Positions 13,801 to 26,100 of a stretch of DNA of 64,000 nt are shown here, in pieces. A model generated the notes under the pieces. The model saw only the letters and a list, made by a program, of their open reading frames with translations, was not told the DNA's origin and made no database searches. Source of the stretch: Erythrocercus mccallii (lineage: Eukaryota > Chordata > Aves > Passeriformes > Dicruridae); contig VZRG01000734.1 in the NCBI GenBank assembly GCA_013397435.1, positions 186,001 through 250,000 of the forward strand, written 5' to 3'. A program made the translations under genes and the position numbers. Each line of letters opens with the position of its first letter. Within the stretch, counting starts at the first letter, position 1.

Positions 13801-13995
13801 GCCCCCTTTGACGTCACCCCAACCCCGCCCCCCTTGGCCGCGCCCTCTGGCTGCCGCCCCCGCTCGTCAGCGCGCGGAGGGGCGGGGCCAGCGCGAGCCG
13901 CTGCAGTGGGCGGGGCCTGCAGGTGACGCGTGTGGGTGGGACCAGGCGATTCCTCCCAGCGCCCCGCGACGTCATAGGCCCAAATAAGGAGAAAG
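13795..13995. promoter_or_regulatory. CpG-island promoter with CRE, CArG and GC boxes, probably divergent
   Basis: The block holds a perfect palindromic CRE (TGACGTCA, 13809-13816) and a second near-perfect CRE (CGACGTCA, 13967-13974). It also has several GC boxes (near 13822, 13880, 13909) and a perfect CArG box (CCAAATAAGG, 13980-13989). Candidate splice donors point away on both sides (minus at 13750, plus at 14199). The downstream genes are not identified. Confidence 0.65.
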
Positions 13996-14198
13996 TGCCC
14001 CCAAGGGTTTCCCCCGCGCCATGGCAGAACCCCAAAGCCCCCTCAAACCCAGCAGAATCAGGAATTCTGTTGATTTTTTTTTTTTTGCTTATTTTCACTA
14101 TTTTCCGAAGATTTCTTAGGGAAAACCCCGTCCTTGCTGGGGGCTGGAGAAGCCGAGGTGTGCGTCCCCTTCCTGAGGCTGCGGCGTGGCCGGAGCCG
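13996..14198 (+). other. Candidate plus-strand first exon
   Basis: The sequence downstream of the promoter ends GGAGCCG followed by a good donor, GTAAGG (GT at 14199-14200). It includes a T-rich run at about 14071-14087. No recognised protein is encoded and no partner exon was found. It could be a divergent non-coding transcript. Confidence 0.3.
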
Positions 14199-14929
14199 GT
14201 AAGGGCGTCAGGGTCACTGAAGTGCCCCCAAACCCGACCCCATCCCTGGGGCCACGCCCGGGTTATCGGTGCTGCGCAGGCGGCGGCTGCGGAGATAAGG
14301 GGGAATAGGGCCCCCGCGACAAGTGGGATGGAGGTGGCGGCAGGATGGAAATCGTCCCCAGCACCAAGGGCCTCGTTGCTGTCGCCGCTGGCTTGGCGGT
14401 GGTGGCCCTGCGGTGGCACTGGGTGCCGGGACTGGGCTGGAGTAGGCGGGTGCTACCCGGGGTCACGCTCAGCATCCGGGTTCCCCCAGCACCCCAGGGG
14501 CCCCGCACACCCGACGGGGTGTCCCCATGGGGAGGTTCCTGGTGCCATCTAATGGTCACTGCCCTGGAGACAGTGGCGAGGACCGTCACTGTGTCCCCCG
14601 CTGCCTCTCCCAGGGCCTTTGCAGCCGCAAGAGGTCCACAGGCCGGATCCTGCCCCGAGCTCAGAACCTCAACACTGCACAGCTCAAGCGTGACAGGGGT
14701 TTGTTCCCCCTCACCCGCCCCGCCCTCTCTAAGCCTTCACTGGTGAGGATGAAGGTTTGGGGGCTGGAAGAACGTCTAGGCCCTGCCGCGGTGCAGGAGT
14801 GGGGGAGGGGGGAGTGGCTGCTAATGTGATGAGAAGGGGATGAATCCATAAGCTGTTAAGCCCCTGCAAAGCCCCTCGCGTTCTGGCCGTTATCACCGAC
14901 TTCTGCTCACATCTGCTCCCGGGGTTATT

Positions 14930-16805
14930 TTTAATCTGGTATTAAGGATTTGTGGGTTCTTCAGCAGGGTAAGGGGGGCTCTGCTTGTCCCCCATGCAAG
15001 CCATGGAGGGAGGAGCTGTGTTTTGTGGGCTGCAGAGGTGCCTGTGAAACACATCAATCCTGCTATTTGGGAACGGGAAAAGAAACCCCTGTCACCTCCT
15101 CCCCTCCAGCACCCATCCATCGACTCTCCAGAGGGTCCCAGCACTGGGAAAAGGTCAGAGGGGGAACCAGGCAGGAACCTCACACAAAGGGATGAGTTCA
15201 GGGATATAAAAAATAAAGAGAGATTAGCGTTGAGTGAAGTGCAACCTCAGCATGGTTTGAGGCTCAGCAACCACATGAATGGCAGGAGACAAGCTGAGAG
15301 AGGGGAAACAGCCTGAGCAGGGCTGTGCCAATGGGATCCTGGGACTGTACAAAGGCCTTAGAAACAGAAACAACAACAGACAAATCATTTACAGTTCCAA
15401 TTGATTACAGAAGGGTGAAGGCTCACGAGCTGCTGCAGGCTGAGAGGAAGAACAGAGGCTGGGATGGGACATGGGCCCTGAACTGGTGTGCCAGCAGTCT
15501 GGAAGTTCAGGGCAGCAGCTGGAGACAGCTAGGACTGTCCCTTGGCATCAGGCTCTAATTTGGGGTAGGAAGATATGGCGTGGTGAAGCCTTGGGGCTGC
15601 TGCTCCTGACTGGCTGGAAAAGGAACTCTTCATGATTTCCAAAGATGATAGGCAGGGATGATTTAAGAAACAGGATCAGGTCCTGTACCTGGATGTTTCT
15701 GCTAAAAATCAGGTTTTTCCAGACCTGGCAAGACCTTAGCAGTTTCACAGAGCTGCCAAGGTGCTGCTGGACAGACCATTGGCACTGGACTGCTGGTAGC
15801 CTTTTCTGGAGCTATGGGCTGGCAATGGGGTCCTTAATGACAGAGAGACTCTGCCAGGTCTGTGGCCAGGAGGGAATCCCACCACTGGGGATGCCAGTGC
15901 CAACAGCTCCCCATGGCACTGCCCCAGTAATTCCAGATGGGATCTGCTCCATTTACAAATATGAGAATTTCTCTTGCCAGTACCTTAAACTCTCCAGGGA
16001 GACTGGAACAGTCTTCCTCCTACTTACAAGCGTCCCGAGCAAAGACTCCAGAGCTGAAACAGGTGCAGCCTCACTGTGCATGTGTGAGCTTGTAGGGTCC
16101 AGTCCCTCTCCCACCCCAGAGCCACTTCTGACAAGATTAGGAAGAAATTCCTCCCTGCGAGGGTGGTGAGGCCCTAGCACAGGCTGCCCAGAGAAGCTGT
16201 GGCTGCCCCTGGATCCCTGGAAGTGCCCAAGGCCAGGTTGGACAGGGCTTGGAGCAGCCTGGGACAGTGGAAGGTGCCCCATCAACAGCAGGAGGTTGAA
16301 ACAAGATGAGCTTTAAAGTGCCTTTCAACATAAACCACTCCACAGTTCTTTGAAATTCTCATCAAGGCACTAAAATCTGCCCAGAGCAGCACCTGCAGGG
16401 GACACATCTTGGTCTGGCAGCCTGGTCCACACCCAGTTCATGCTGGAAGAACGCTCAGGGTCTGAATCAGGAATTATGCTCTGGGCTGGAGACAGGTGGA
16501 AGCCACATGACTTTGATCCACTCTCCCTTCTGGCCAGTGGGAATACAGATCAAGTTTGCAGCCCGGGCCTGTTTCTGGTTCCTTCACTGACCTTTGCACC
16601 ACTGTGGGTGGGGGTCAGGGGGCTGGGCCAGCTGGGGCTCTTCCCCCTCAGCTAGTTGGGAAAACCACAGGGACCACTGATGTGAATGGTGCTGCTGTGG
16701 AAGGCACAACCCCTTACAGAAGGGCAAGAGGCTGCATTGGCCTGGGACACAGCCATGAAAGCATTGAAGAGCCCTCCTGCACACCTCAGATCTGGCAAGA
16801 CAGGG
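14930..16805 (-). other. Probable 3' UTR and flank of the CCN-like gene
   Basis: No coding exon was found here. The first canonical polyadenylation hexamer on the minus strand after the stop codon is ATTAAA, at 14930-14935 (TTTAAT on the plus strand). This implies a 3' UTR of up to 1.9 kb that would include a CR1 fragment. A non-canonical signal nearer the stop cannot be excluded. The UTR extent is inferred. Confidence 0.4.
16124..16345 (+). mobile_element. CR1 LINE 3' fragment
   Basis: AGGAAGAAATTCCTCCCTG, GGCTGCCCAGAGAAGCTGTG and CCAGGTTGGACAGGGCTTGG are the canonical CR1 3' segment. It lies in the probable 3' UTR of the CCN-like gene, in the opposite orientation. Confidence 0.9.
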
Positions 16806-17117
16806 CTATTGCTGCTCAGTCTTGACGTGGTCTCCAAACATCCGACGGTGATACGTGGCCAGGAAGATGTCGTTGTCTCGGGGGCAGTCATAGTGGCAGG
16901 AGCACATCTTGATGAACATCATCTTCCTCTGGAAGAAGTCCCCCTCAGGGCAGCGGAACTCCACGTCCATGGTGCTGGTCAGGAACGGGGTGCAGCAGCG
17001 TCTATCCGAGCAGCTGCCGCAGAACCGGGGCCGGTAGGAGCGGGTGCTGGTGCATCCCGAAAACTCAAAGTGGAGGCTCTGACGCTGCTTTGGGGTCCGC
17101 ACACACTTCTTCCCCTT
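16806..17117 (-). CDS. CCN-like gene, exon 5 (C-terminal cystine knot) and stop
   Basis: The exon is 312 nt including TAG, with acceptor TCCCTAG. It opens [10 protein letters not shown] and encodes a cystine-knot module with 10 cysteines. [23 protein letters not shown] and [13 protein letters not shown] match the CCN2 pattern. The tail after the knot reads [13 protein letters not shown], a few residues longer than the CCN2 end. The basic surface typical of heparin-binding CT modules is retained (RRCC, QRKMM). Confidence 0.97.
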   Translation of the reverse strand, partial: KGKKCVRTPKQRQSLHFEFSGCTSTRSYRPRFCGSCSDRRCCTPFLTSTMDVEFRCPEGDFFQRKMMFIKMCSCHYDCPRDNDIFLATYHRRMFGDHVKTEQQ

Positions 17118-20100
17118 CTAGGGAGAGAGCAGATGGATTAACATGGACATGACAGGAAAGATGCACTGAGGCCTGTGCTCTGACCCTATCACTGGGCAAT
17201 GGGACACAGAGGAAGTGGAAGTACAGAGCAAACCCTGTGAGCCAAGTTCATTCCCAAGGCTGTCCCCGGCATTTGGGGTGCTGTGTGCCCTCTCCTCCAG
17301 CACTGTACCTTAGTTTTCTCCATGGAGAAGTTGCAGGGCCGGACCATACAGAGCCGGGTCTCCTTCTCCAGGTGGCACTGGGGGTTGTCGTTGGTCACAC
17401 GGGCAGAGATGCCCATTCCACAGCTCTGGGAGCAAGTGCTCCACTCCGTGGTCTGCACCAGGCAGTTCTCCTGCAGGTTGTTCAGCTCCGGCTTGTGAGC
17501 TGGATCCTCCCTGAAAACTGAGCCGTAAGGAAAAGACAGAAGGCAAGGCTCAGGGCTTTGGACAAAGAATGGCAGCTCCATGGCTACTCCCAACTCAGTT
17601 TAACACTTCAGGAACAGCAGCAAAGGTCTGGCCCATCCTATGACATGCTTGGTCCTCAGCAGGAAGGGGATGCAGGTGATGAGGGGCCATTTCCTACACA
17701 GCCCATCTCCAGCCAGGTCTGCTGTGACACTGCAGGAGCCTTCCCATAGCACCACTGAGGTTTCACTTTGCATCAGGTCTGGCTGAGCTGGAGTTGATGT
17801 TCCCAGGGCAGCCATTCCAGTGCTGTGTTCTGCACTGGGAGCTAGAAATGTGTTTGTAACACACCAGTGTTTTTGCCTACTGCTGGGCAGGGCTGGCACA
17901 GTATCAATGATATCTCTCCAACATTCCCCCCTGGTCAAGGGGCTGGGAGTGGGCAAGATCCTGGGAGTGGACACAGCCAACACAGCTGACCCAAATTCAC
18001 CAAAGGGATACTCCAGACCACATGATGTCAGCTCAAATATAAAAGCTAAGGAAAGGAGGAGGAAGTGGGGGAAGGAGGGAATTCGCTATTTACAGTGTTT
18101 GCCTTCTGGTGCAACTGCTCCATGTGCCGAAGCCCTGCTTCCCAGGAAGTGCCTGGACACCACGTGCTGATGGGAAGTAAAAAATGAATCTATTTTTCTT
18201 TCTCTTTGCTTGTGCACATGCAAACTTTCACTTTGCTCTAGTAAACTGCCTTATCTCAACCTACAAGGCACTTTCCATTTATTTTCTCCCCCTTGTCCAG
18301 CTGGGAAGGGGAGTGATAGAGTAGCTGGGTGGGCTGAACCTGGTGTTTAGCTCTGCAACCCAACACTTGGTACCCACCCCCACCACGATGATGCAGAAAG
18401 CCACCAGCAGCCCCAAACCAGTCAGTGCCCCAAATCCACCCCTCTTCCCCAGCAAACAGCTCCTGCCCCTATCCCACGTGCCCCACTGACCTGCCAAGGC
18501 TGTTCCAAAGTGGTTCTCCTGGCTGCCTTCCTCACACACCCACTCCTCGCAACATTTGTTGTGGAACTTCACTCTCCGGGGGTTGAGGCACCCTGGAGAT
18601 GGCAGGCGCAGGTCGTCAGAGCAGAGCGGGATGCAGCCGATGGCCCCATCCATGCAGATGCACTGCAGCTTGCACGTGGGCTGGAAGCTCTCCCCGTTGA
18701 GGTAGATCTTGCCCAGCAGGTCACATGTCGCACCCTCATGAGCTGGGGGAGGAGGAGAAGGAGAATGAGGACTGAAGCCCCGCCGTGGGGACACAGAGCT
18801 CCTGAGGAGGGACAGAGCTCATCGTCCCCTCCTCTGCCATCCTCGTGCTGGGTATTTCATATTTGCCTCCCTGGACCCAAGGCTGTTCCTGACACTGATT
18901 TTTCAGAAGTGCTGCTCCTCCTAAAATTCTCTGGAAAATTTCTTCTCCACTTGGACAAGCTACTAAGTATGATTTTGTCTTTGGTGCCTGTCAAGAGCCT
19001 GTTTCTTTGTCAGAGTTCTTCCCAACCATCTTGGAGTGACCGGTCAGTGGTGCTGTGCAAAACACATTCCTGAACGGCATGTGAGCATGGCTTTGCTCCT
19101 CAGTACTCCTGGGATAACAAAAGGCAATGCTCCTCTAAGAACAGCTGGTTCCCCCATGCAAATGGTACCTACAAAGGAAAATGACACTTTGAGTTGATGA
19201 CCTTTTTGGCCCCTCTGTGATGCACAAATCTCTTCCTTCTTCCAGCCTCAATTTTTTCCAGTTCTCTCTCTTCTGATCTCTGGATCTCTCATCTCCAGAC
19301 CTCCTACCAGTCTCTCCCTCCTTCCCAACAGAACTTAAATGGGCAAGAAAAAGGAAACTCAACAATATCTGACACAAGGCAGCAACCTTTATTCTGCAAG
19401 CACAACAATGCTCTCGAGTTCTTACAACTGCATTAGCCAGAACTTTCCCAGAGGAAGTTTTCCAGCAGAAACCTCTTACCTGATTAAGATCACAAATGTT
19501 TTCAAGAAGAGCCAACTGAACTATTTGATATGAAAGACTTCCTTTATGCTCAATCAAAATACCTATGCGATAGTATCCATAGTAGAAAGCATTTTACTCT
19601 GGTAATTATTTTGATACTATAAAGATCAAGATGAAATATTTTGATTGAATGGAAAGGGAAAGTTTTGACACAGCCACATGAGTATTCTAAAAGAGTCATG
19701 GAAATTTTTGAGGTTGTTTTAAATATATATATAAAAAATATATTTTTTTTTCTCTCAGCCTGAAATTAAATGTTGAAATCTTAGAGTAGTTCACAGGATA
19801 GAAATTTTGATTTCGGACAGTTTTCAGCAGCTGCTGCTTTCTGCAATCCTGAATCTTAAAAAAAAAAAAAAAAAATCCATGCAAACCTCTATGGGGAAGT
19901 TACCAAAACGAAGGAGTTTTGTGGAGGCTTCCCAGGAAACCTGATCTGTCTTCCCCTAAGCCCTGCTCACCCAAGGGACACTGCTTCAGACAGCAAGTGT
20001 TTGAATCAAACAAGGAGTAAGAATCTCTTTCCATCCCATCCCTTGAGGGGACACAAATCCTTCTGGACTGTTCCTATCCAGACTTGCATCTCATCTTGCA

Positions 20101-23100
20101 ACGCTTTTCAATGTCATTGGGATAAAAATACTCCTGTGTGCCAACTTAGACATTTCAAAATCCTCACTTTTTCCATCAAAGTGGAAGCCATCCATCCACT
20201 CTCCCACTACATGACAATTCATACTTATTTTTAAACACTCTCTCCCTGTTTTTCAGCCTGAGTGCACTCCCATCCCGCTGAGCAGATCACACTGTTCCCT
20301 CTCCTCCCTCCCCTCCCAAGGAATAGCAGCCTGCTCCAGGGACTGATTATGTTTTCCAAACTCAATTGCTCCGTTGTGCCCTTCATTACCCTCCATGACA
20401 TCCCTTTCTCACTGACCTGATTCAATTAAGGCTTGGAAAAGACAGCACCTGTGAAGTGATCCAGCTCTTCATTCCCCAGTTCTGCCTGGCACCACCTGCC
20501 CCCAATTACCAAGTCCAGCCAAGGAGACTTTTACCTTTTCCTCAGGGGATATGGCACCACTGAAAGAGCTGCTCCATGAAGCTCTACCTGCACCCCCTGT
20601 CACCTCTAGGACCCCTACTTTAGAGTTACTACAGGATTCGCTCTACCTTTCTGATACTCCATGGTCTCTGCAGGAAGGAAAAGATTCCTCCGAAATATGT
20701 GGAATGTGATGATATTACACAGATACAAAATAAGTTTCCATCCAATGGTTCCCTTCCCATCTCTTCCAATACAGCCTTCAGACGGCCTCAACTGAGACAC
20801 TTTTCCTATGACACCTCAGCTCCTTTCTGCTTCCAGCACATCTGCTTATTTGGATAAATTTAAGTCAAAACATTGATCTTTCCTTTCCTCTGATTCACTT
20901 CTCACGGGACACAGCAGAATCCCACAGCCCCACTTGTGCCTGGCTGGAGCTGTGGGAAGCCAGCTGTGTGTGTGCCAGGGGATCTGCTGTTCCCAGGGCT
21001 GGCACTGATTCCCCAGCATGACACTGGATGAAGCTCCAAGGAAATTCTGATGGGTGTTCTGGAAGGCTCTATGGAAGAAACACACAAGGATAGAACCTGC
21101 AGCTCTCACCTAAGCAAATCCCGCTGCCTCTGTGGATTTTGGAGAAGTTGCAGTAAAGTCCCTTGTGATGGTCACAGGGCCTGTGCAAGGAGCAGAGCTC
21201 ACCCAGCTGCCGAGCACACACCTTGCAGCAGCCACAGGCATCCCACACATGGCTGGTACCCGCAGGGCACTGCAGAGGCTTGGAGGGACACTGGCACGGG
21301 AATGTGCAGGCCTGTGGTTCTACCTGGAAGGCAAAAAGCCACAAAGAGAATGAGTCTTTCTCAATGCAGCTGAGCAGGGAGAGGAAAACCACAGATCTGC
21401 TGCAAGTATAGGCACACCAGAGAGAGGGGGGACAGCCCTGCTGCAGAGGGGTGTGTGCAGCTCCCAAGGACTCACAGGACTCATGTTTTCCTCATCCCTA
21501 TTTCATCTGGAGCTCCAAGGGAAAAAAGGAAAAAAGATGCCCCTGGGAAGCAGAGCCAAAACAAACAGGACAAGTGGCAGCTCAGAGACCCCTGCACAGC
21601 TCACCCTTCCTGGAAGCAATAAGGTAGTCATCATAACAGCAAGAAATTTCAGCTTCTACGCAGGACAAACATCAAAGCATCTGCACCGGCGTCAGACCCA
21701 GTAGAAGCTGGAAAAGCAGTGTGCACAGCACCAGGTCTTGCCCAAAGTCAGGCAGTGGGACTCTGGGGATGCTGAAAACCAACTCTTATAGATGGGTAAT
21801 GTGATGATTGGCTCTCACAATTAAGGGATGACTATTGTGTGCATGTTAAGAGAAGTTTTATTGAGGTATGGTTATGTTATTGTAGTTTGTTGTTTGTATG
21901 TCCTCTGTTCTCCCCATAATCCCCTTTTCCCTCCTCTACATTGTTGCCACCGGACAGCCTTGGTTGTCAGGGACATGTGGAGGGAGGGTATGTGCAAGTG
22001 CCCCTTGCATGGGGCAGTTGAGGATAGGAAAAGCTTGTTGGTAGGGGCGCACAGCAAGACAACACCTGATCTTCAATCAAGTTGCAAGAAAGTCTCCACC
22101 AATGGACAGCGAAGAAGAGTTGATTGCAGACTTTGGGAGGAGCCAGGGTTGGCTGATGCGACACCAGAGGTATAAAAGGCGGAGCAGCCATTTTGTAGAT
22201 GAGCTTGTGGCAGTCAGTCACACTCCCAGCACCTGCCCTTTTTCCTTATTCAGTCATTTGTTGTATTTGTTAAGGTTTAATAAACCTTTGAAAATTTTAA
22301 AGTGAGCAGTCGTTTCTCACACAACCCAGAAACTCCAGAGTTCCATTTTGTCCCTTGCATCTCACACTTTCATCCTTATTTCATGTACCTTCTCCTTTCT
22401 ATTTTCGAAGGAGCACAGCATAACCAACCTTCCTTGAGACCTTGTGAGTACACAGATGCCCCCCTTTGGCAGCATTTCACTGGACAGCCCTTGAAACCCA
22501 CCCTTGGCCTCATGACAGTTCAGACACTAAACAGAGACCAGGCTACAGCTGAAGCAGGGTTATCAGCTCTGGAAAACCCAGATGTGTCCAGAATCCCAGT
22601 CACTGAGTGTATGTCATCCCTGTCCTGCACCAGGCTCAGCTCTGGCTGTCCCCAGATTGGGGCAAGATGTAACAACCTGACTGTGAACAGTGCAGAATGT
22701 GTGGTTTCTAGAGATCCTCTGAAACATAAGTGCCAGCTCAAGCCTGGTTTTCTGTTCAGATCCTGCCCATCTAAATTCCCCCTTGCCCCACTCCATGCAC
22801 CACTTCACTATTTTGGATATGGCTCAGCTTCCACCCGGGGCTGACACAACCCCAGCACGTGGGTGATGCCACCAAAACACCCTGGGATCCTGCACGGCTA
22901 TGAGCAGGGTGGAGAGGGAAGCATACAGTAGGGCAGACCTCTCACAGCTCTGCTGTCACCCCAGAAGAGCAGCAGCCGAGCTGCTAATAGCCTTGAGTGC
23001 AGCAAGGAGGGGGACACACACCTGAAACAGGTCAAAAAATATATCTTGTTATGGCTCTGTTTGCACTTGTCACATCCCATCCAGCCCTCAGTTGTGAAAT

Positions 23101-26100
23101 GGCTTCCTTGGATATTGTATCTGTCACCAATCATAGTAGGAAATTTTTTCCAGCTGTTTTGATCTTAGCTCATGTGGGGCCAAAACGTGCTGACTTTTTT
23201 GTACAGTTGTGTCACCAACACAGCACTTGTGGGACTGGGATTGGGCTAAACATTCCTTCAAAGTCATGGAATATCCCAAGTTGGGAGGGATCCACAAGGA
23301 TCAAGGAGTCCAACCCCTGGCCCTGCACAGACACCCCAACAATCCCACCATGTGCCTGAGAGCATTATCCAAAGGCTTCTGGAGCTAAGGCAGCCTCAGG
23401 GCTGTGCCCATTCCCTGGGGAGCCTGGGCAGTGCCCAGCACCCTCTAGGGGAAGAACCTTTTCTTAATATCCATCTAAACCACTCCTGAAACAGCTCCAG
23501 CCATTCCCTCAGGTCGTCCCAAGGGGTGAGTCCTTCCAGAGTCTCCCTGCTCAGCAGGAATCAGCATAGTTCTCCTGGATAACTCCTAGCATGAAGTATT
23601 TTGGAAACAAGCCTCTCCAGCCTGCAGCCCAGCTGTTCCCAGCCGACTGTCCTGGAGCCACTCACCAGAGCCTGGCTTGTCTCAGGAATCAATTCCTGAC
23701 TGCGGAAGTGCATTAAAAGAACTAAAAATACAGAAATCTTCCCTACTTTTTTCCATGTAGGCAGCTGCTGGAGCTGCCAAGGAATGTGTTATTCAGTCTC
23801 AGATGAGCTGGGGGGGGTACGTGAGATCACACGAGACAAAGCATTCCTAACATGGGATCTATATTAAGATGTAGTCCATGCACTTAAGAAAAAATAATGG
23901 TAACAAGCATTTTCCAATGCAGTGTCAGCCACAGGCTATAGAAAGAAACACTCCCAAAATAGCTCTCCTGCTGAAATCCAAACCAAAACAAGCTCTTTTG
24001 GGATAAGTGAATGCAACAGCTTTAAACCCAACTGAGTTGTCTCATCCCTGGAAGTGTCCAAGACCAGGTTGGATGGGGCTTGGAGCAACCTGGTCTAGTG
24101 GTGGGTGTCCCTGCCCTTGACAGGGGGATGGTACTGGATGGTCTTCACAATCCCTTCCAACCCAAACCATTCTATGATTCTACAATTCTATGTGTTTTCT
24201 TTCCCATCCCCATTAATCATTGCTGGCACTAGTTATTTCCTTAATAACTCACCCACATAAACCAGCCCACCTGGTTTAACCTTCTGTTCACAGCAGCTTC
24301 ACTTCCTAATTGTATCGCAGCTGCTTTTCAGCAGGAGAACAATTGGATTCAGATCTCTGTTACATCAGAGACCAGCTGGATGACCCTGCACCCACCTATG
24401 CTGTACCTCTGCCTCCCCAGCCATCAGCTCAAAAGCCCAATTCATCATGATTTTCAGGACCCTTCTAAATACTCCCAGATGCTCCCACCAGTCTGCTCAG
24501 ATGTGTCTCCCTCCATTGTCCAGGAGGTGTTGGGGGCTCCTGTTTGCTGGTTTTATTGCTGAGCAAAGTCTGCCCGAGCTATTTATATTTCCCATTGCTC
24601 TCCTAGGCATGGTAGAGGAGGGAACGAGGTGGAATGGGGTTTGGCTCACAGACACTCAACAGCCAGAGCACTGAAAAACTGCCTGACCAGGGCAGCTCTC
24701 AAGTTGGGAATAGCTGGGAAAAAGTCAATGTTGAACCAACTTCCTTGAGCTCTCCATTACTGAATTTTCTTTCAGAGAGGCTGAATAGTGGATTATATTG
24801 GTTTTGCATGGAGTACTCCTTACCCTGCATCCTTTCCAAGAGCTGCTTCTGGTTCTTCTGTCCAAAGAACTTCCCTAAAACTGTCCCAAAGAACTCCACA
24901 AACTGTTCCCAAGAACTGCCAGGATTTGAATTCAGGGCTTTGTTGCAGACCCAAAGGTAACACAAAGCCCAACACTTCCCCATAACCTGCCACTGACCTG
25001 GGTCCAGAGGGATTCAACTCAAAGAACATTTCATTTTCTTCCCTCTGCAGAAAGGGTTGCCCCAAACTCACTTCTACCTTCACTGGCCATGCTCCTGACT
25101 TCAAGTTCACTACAACCTTGACCTGGCTTCTGTTAAGGTTTGCTGAGCATTTCTGTGAACTTGAGAGAAGCAGAACAGAACCAGTGTTAGAGATCAAGTC
25201 CATGGATTTAAGAAGGTTCTAAAGCCTGGAATGTTGGCTCTTCTTGCTCCTGGCTTTACTGACAGCTCTTGCATCCATCACAAACACTGTGTGTGAAGCT
25301 GTGGGACTCCCAGGACCCCTGAGTCGTGGCCAAGCCACCCGAGAGGGGCCAACACTCAGACCAGAGGCTTCCCCTGCTCTGCTCCATTATGTTCTCCACC
25401 TCTGACTCCCCAGAACCATCTGCTCAGCTGACAAGCCAGAACAAGTTCCCTCCCAACTGCCAGGACCAGACCCAGTTATCTGCAGGTAAGAAAAGCTGAG
25501 AATGTTCTTCCTGCTTTGTATTTACATAAAATCTCTTTTCCTGCACCCTCAGGAGAGCATAAGTGCTGCAACATGAGCTCCTATCACTGCAGCAGGTCTG
25601 TGGCACTGTCTGGATTTCTCATTCCTGACCAACATCCGCAGGAGCCCAGGGAACCAGCTAAGGGAGCCAAACCAAAGAGGATGTTTTAAAGTGTGTTTGG
25701 GCTCATGACTGTACTCAGAGGGCAGGAAAAGGTGAGTTTTGAGCTGAGCTGGGTGTTTGTAAAGAGCTTTGGGAGCCAGGGGTTAATGTTGCAAAGTAGA
25801 GGTGATATAATAAACACCCAGCTAGTTCTTTCAGTGCTCCAAGACTAAGCAGCCAAAACACAGCTATTCATCCTTCAAACTCTGAATGACTGTAGATAAC
25901 CCCTGCTCTCTCTCCATCTCAGGCTCTCAAGGCGCCTTCCTACGGCTGCTGCAGCACATTGTACAGCAGCTGCTTCTGAGAGACAAGAACCAGTGACCCC
26001 CTTCACAGAGCATAGGGACAAGGAGACCTGCCCAGGATGAGCCTAAACACAACTCTCAGTAATCCTGGAGCTACTCCCACCTCTGAACAACACAGGAGGC

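Noticed and set aside
13814..14552. ORFs of about 200 codons on both strands
   Set aside because: They overlap each other across a CpG-island promoter. GC-rich sequence keeps stops rare, and the peptides are low-complexity Pro/Arg/Ala with no domain.
17237..17521. Plus-strand ORFs opposite CCN exon 4 and elsewhere over the CCN exons
   Set aside because: They are antisense shadows of the real exons.
22302..22844. 180-codon plus-strand ORF
   Set aside because: It begins inside an LTR end, has no family motif and no signs of splicing, and lies in the intron of the CCN-like gene on the other strand.
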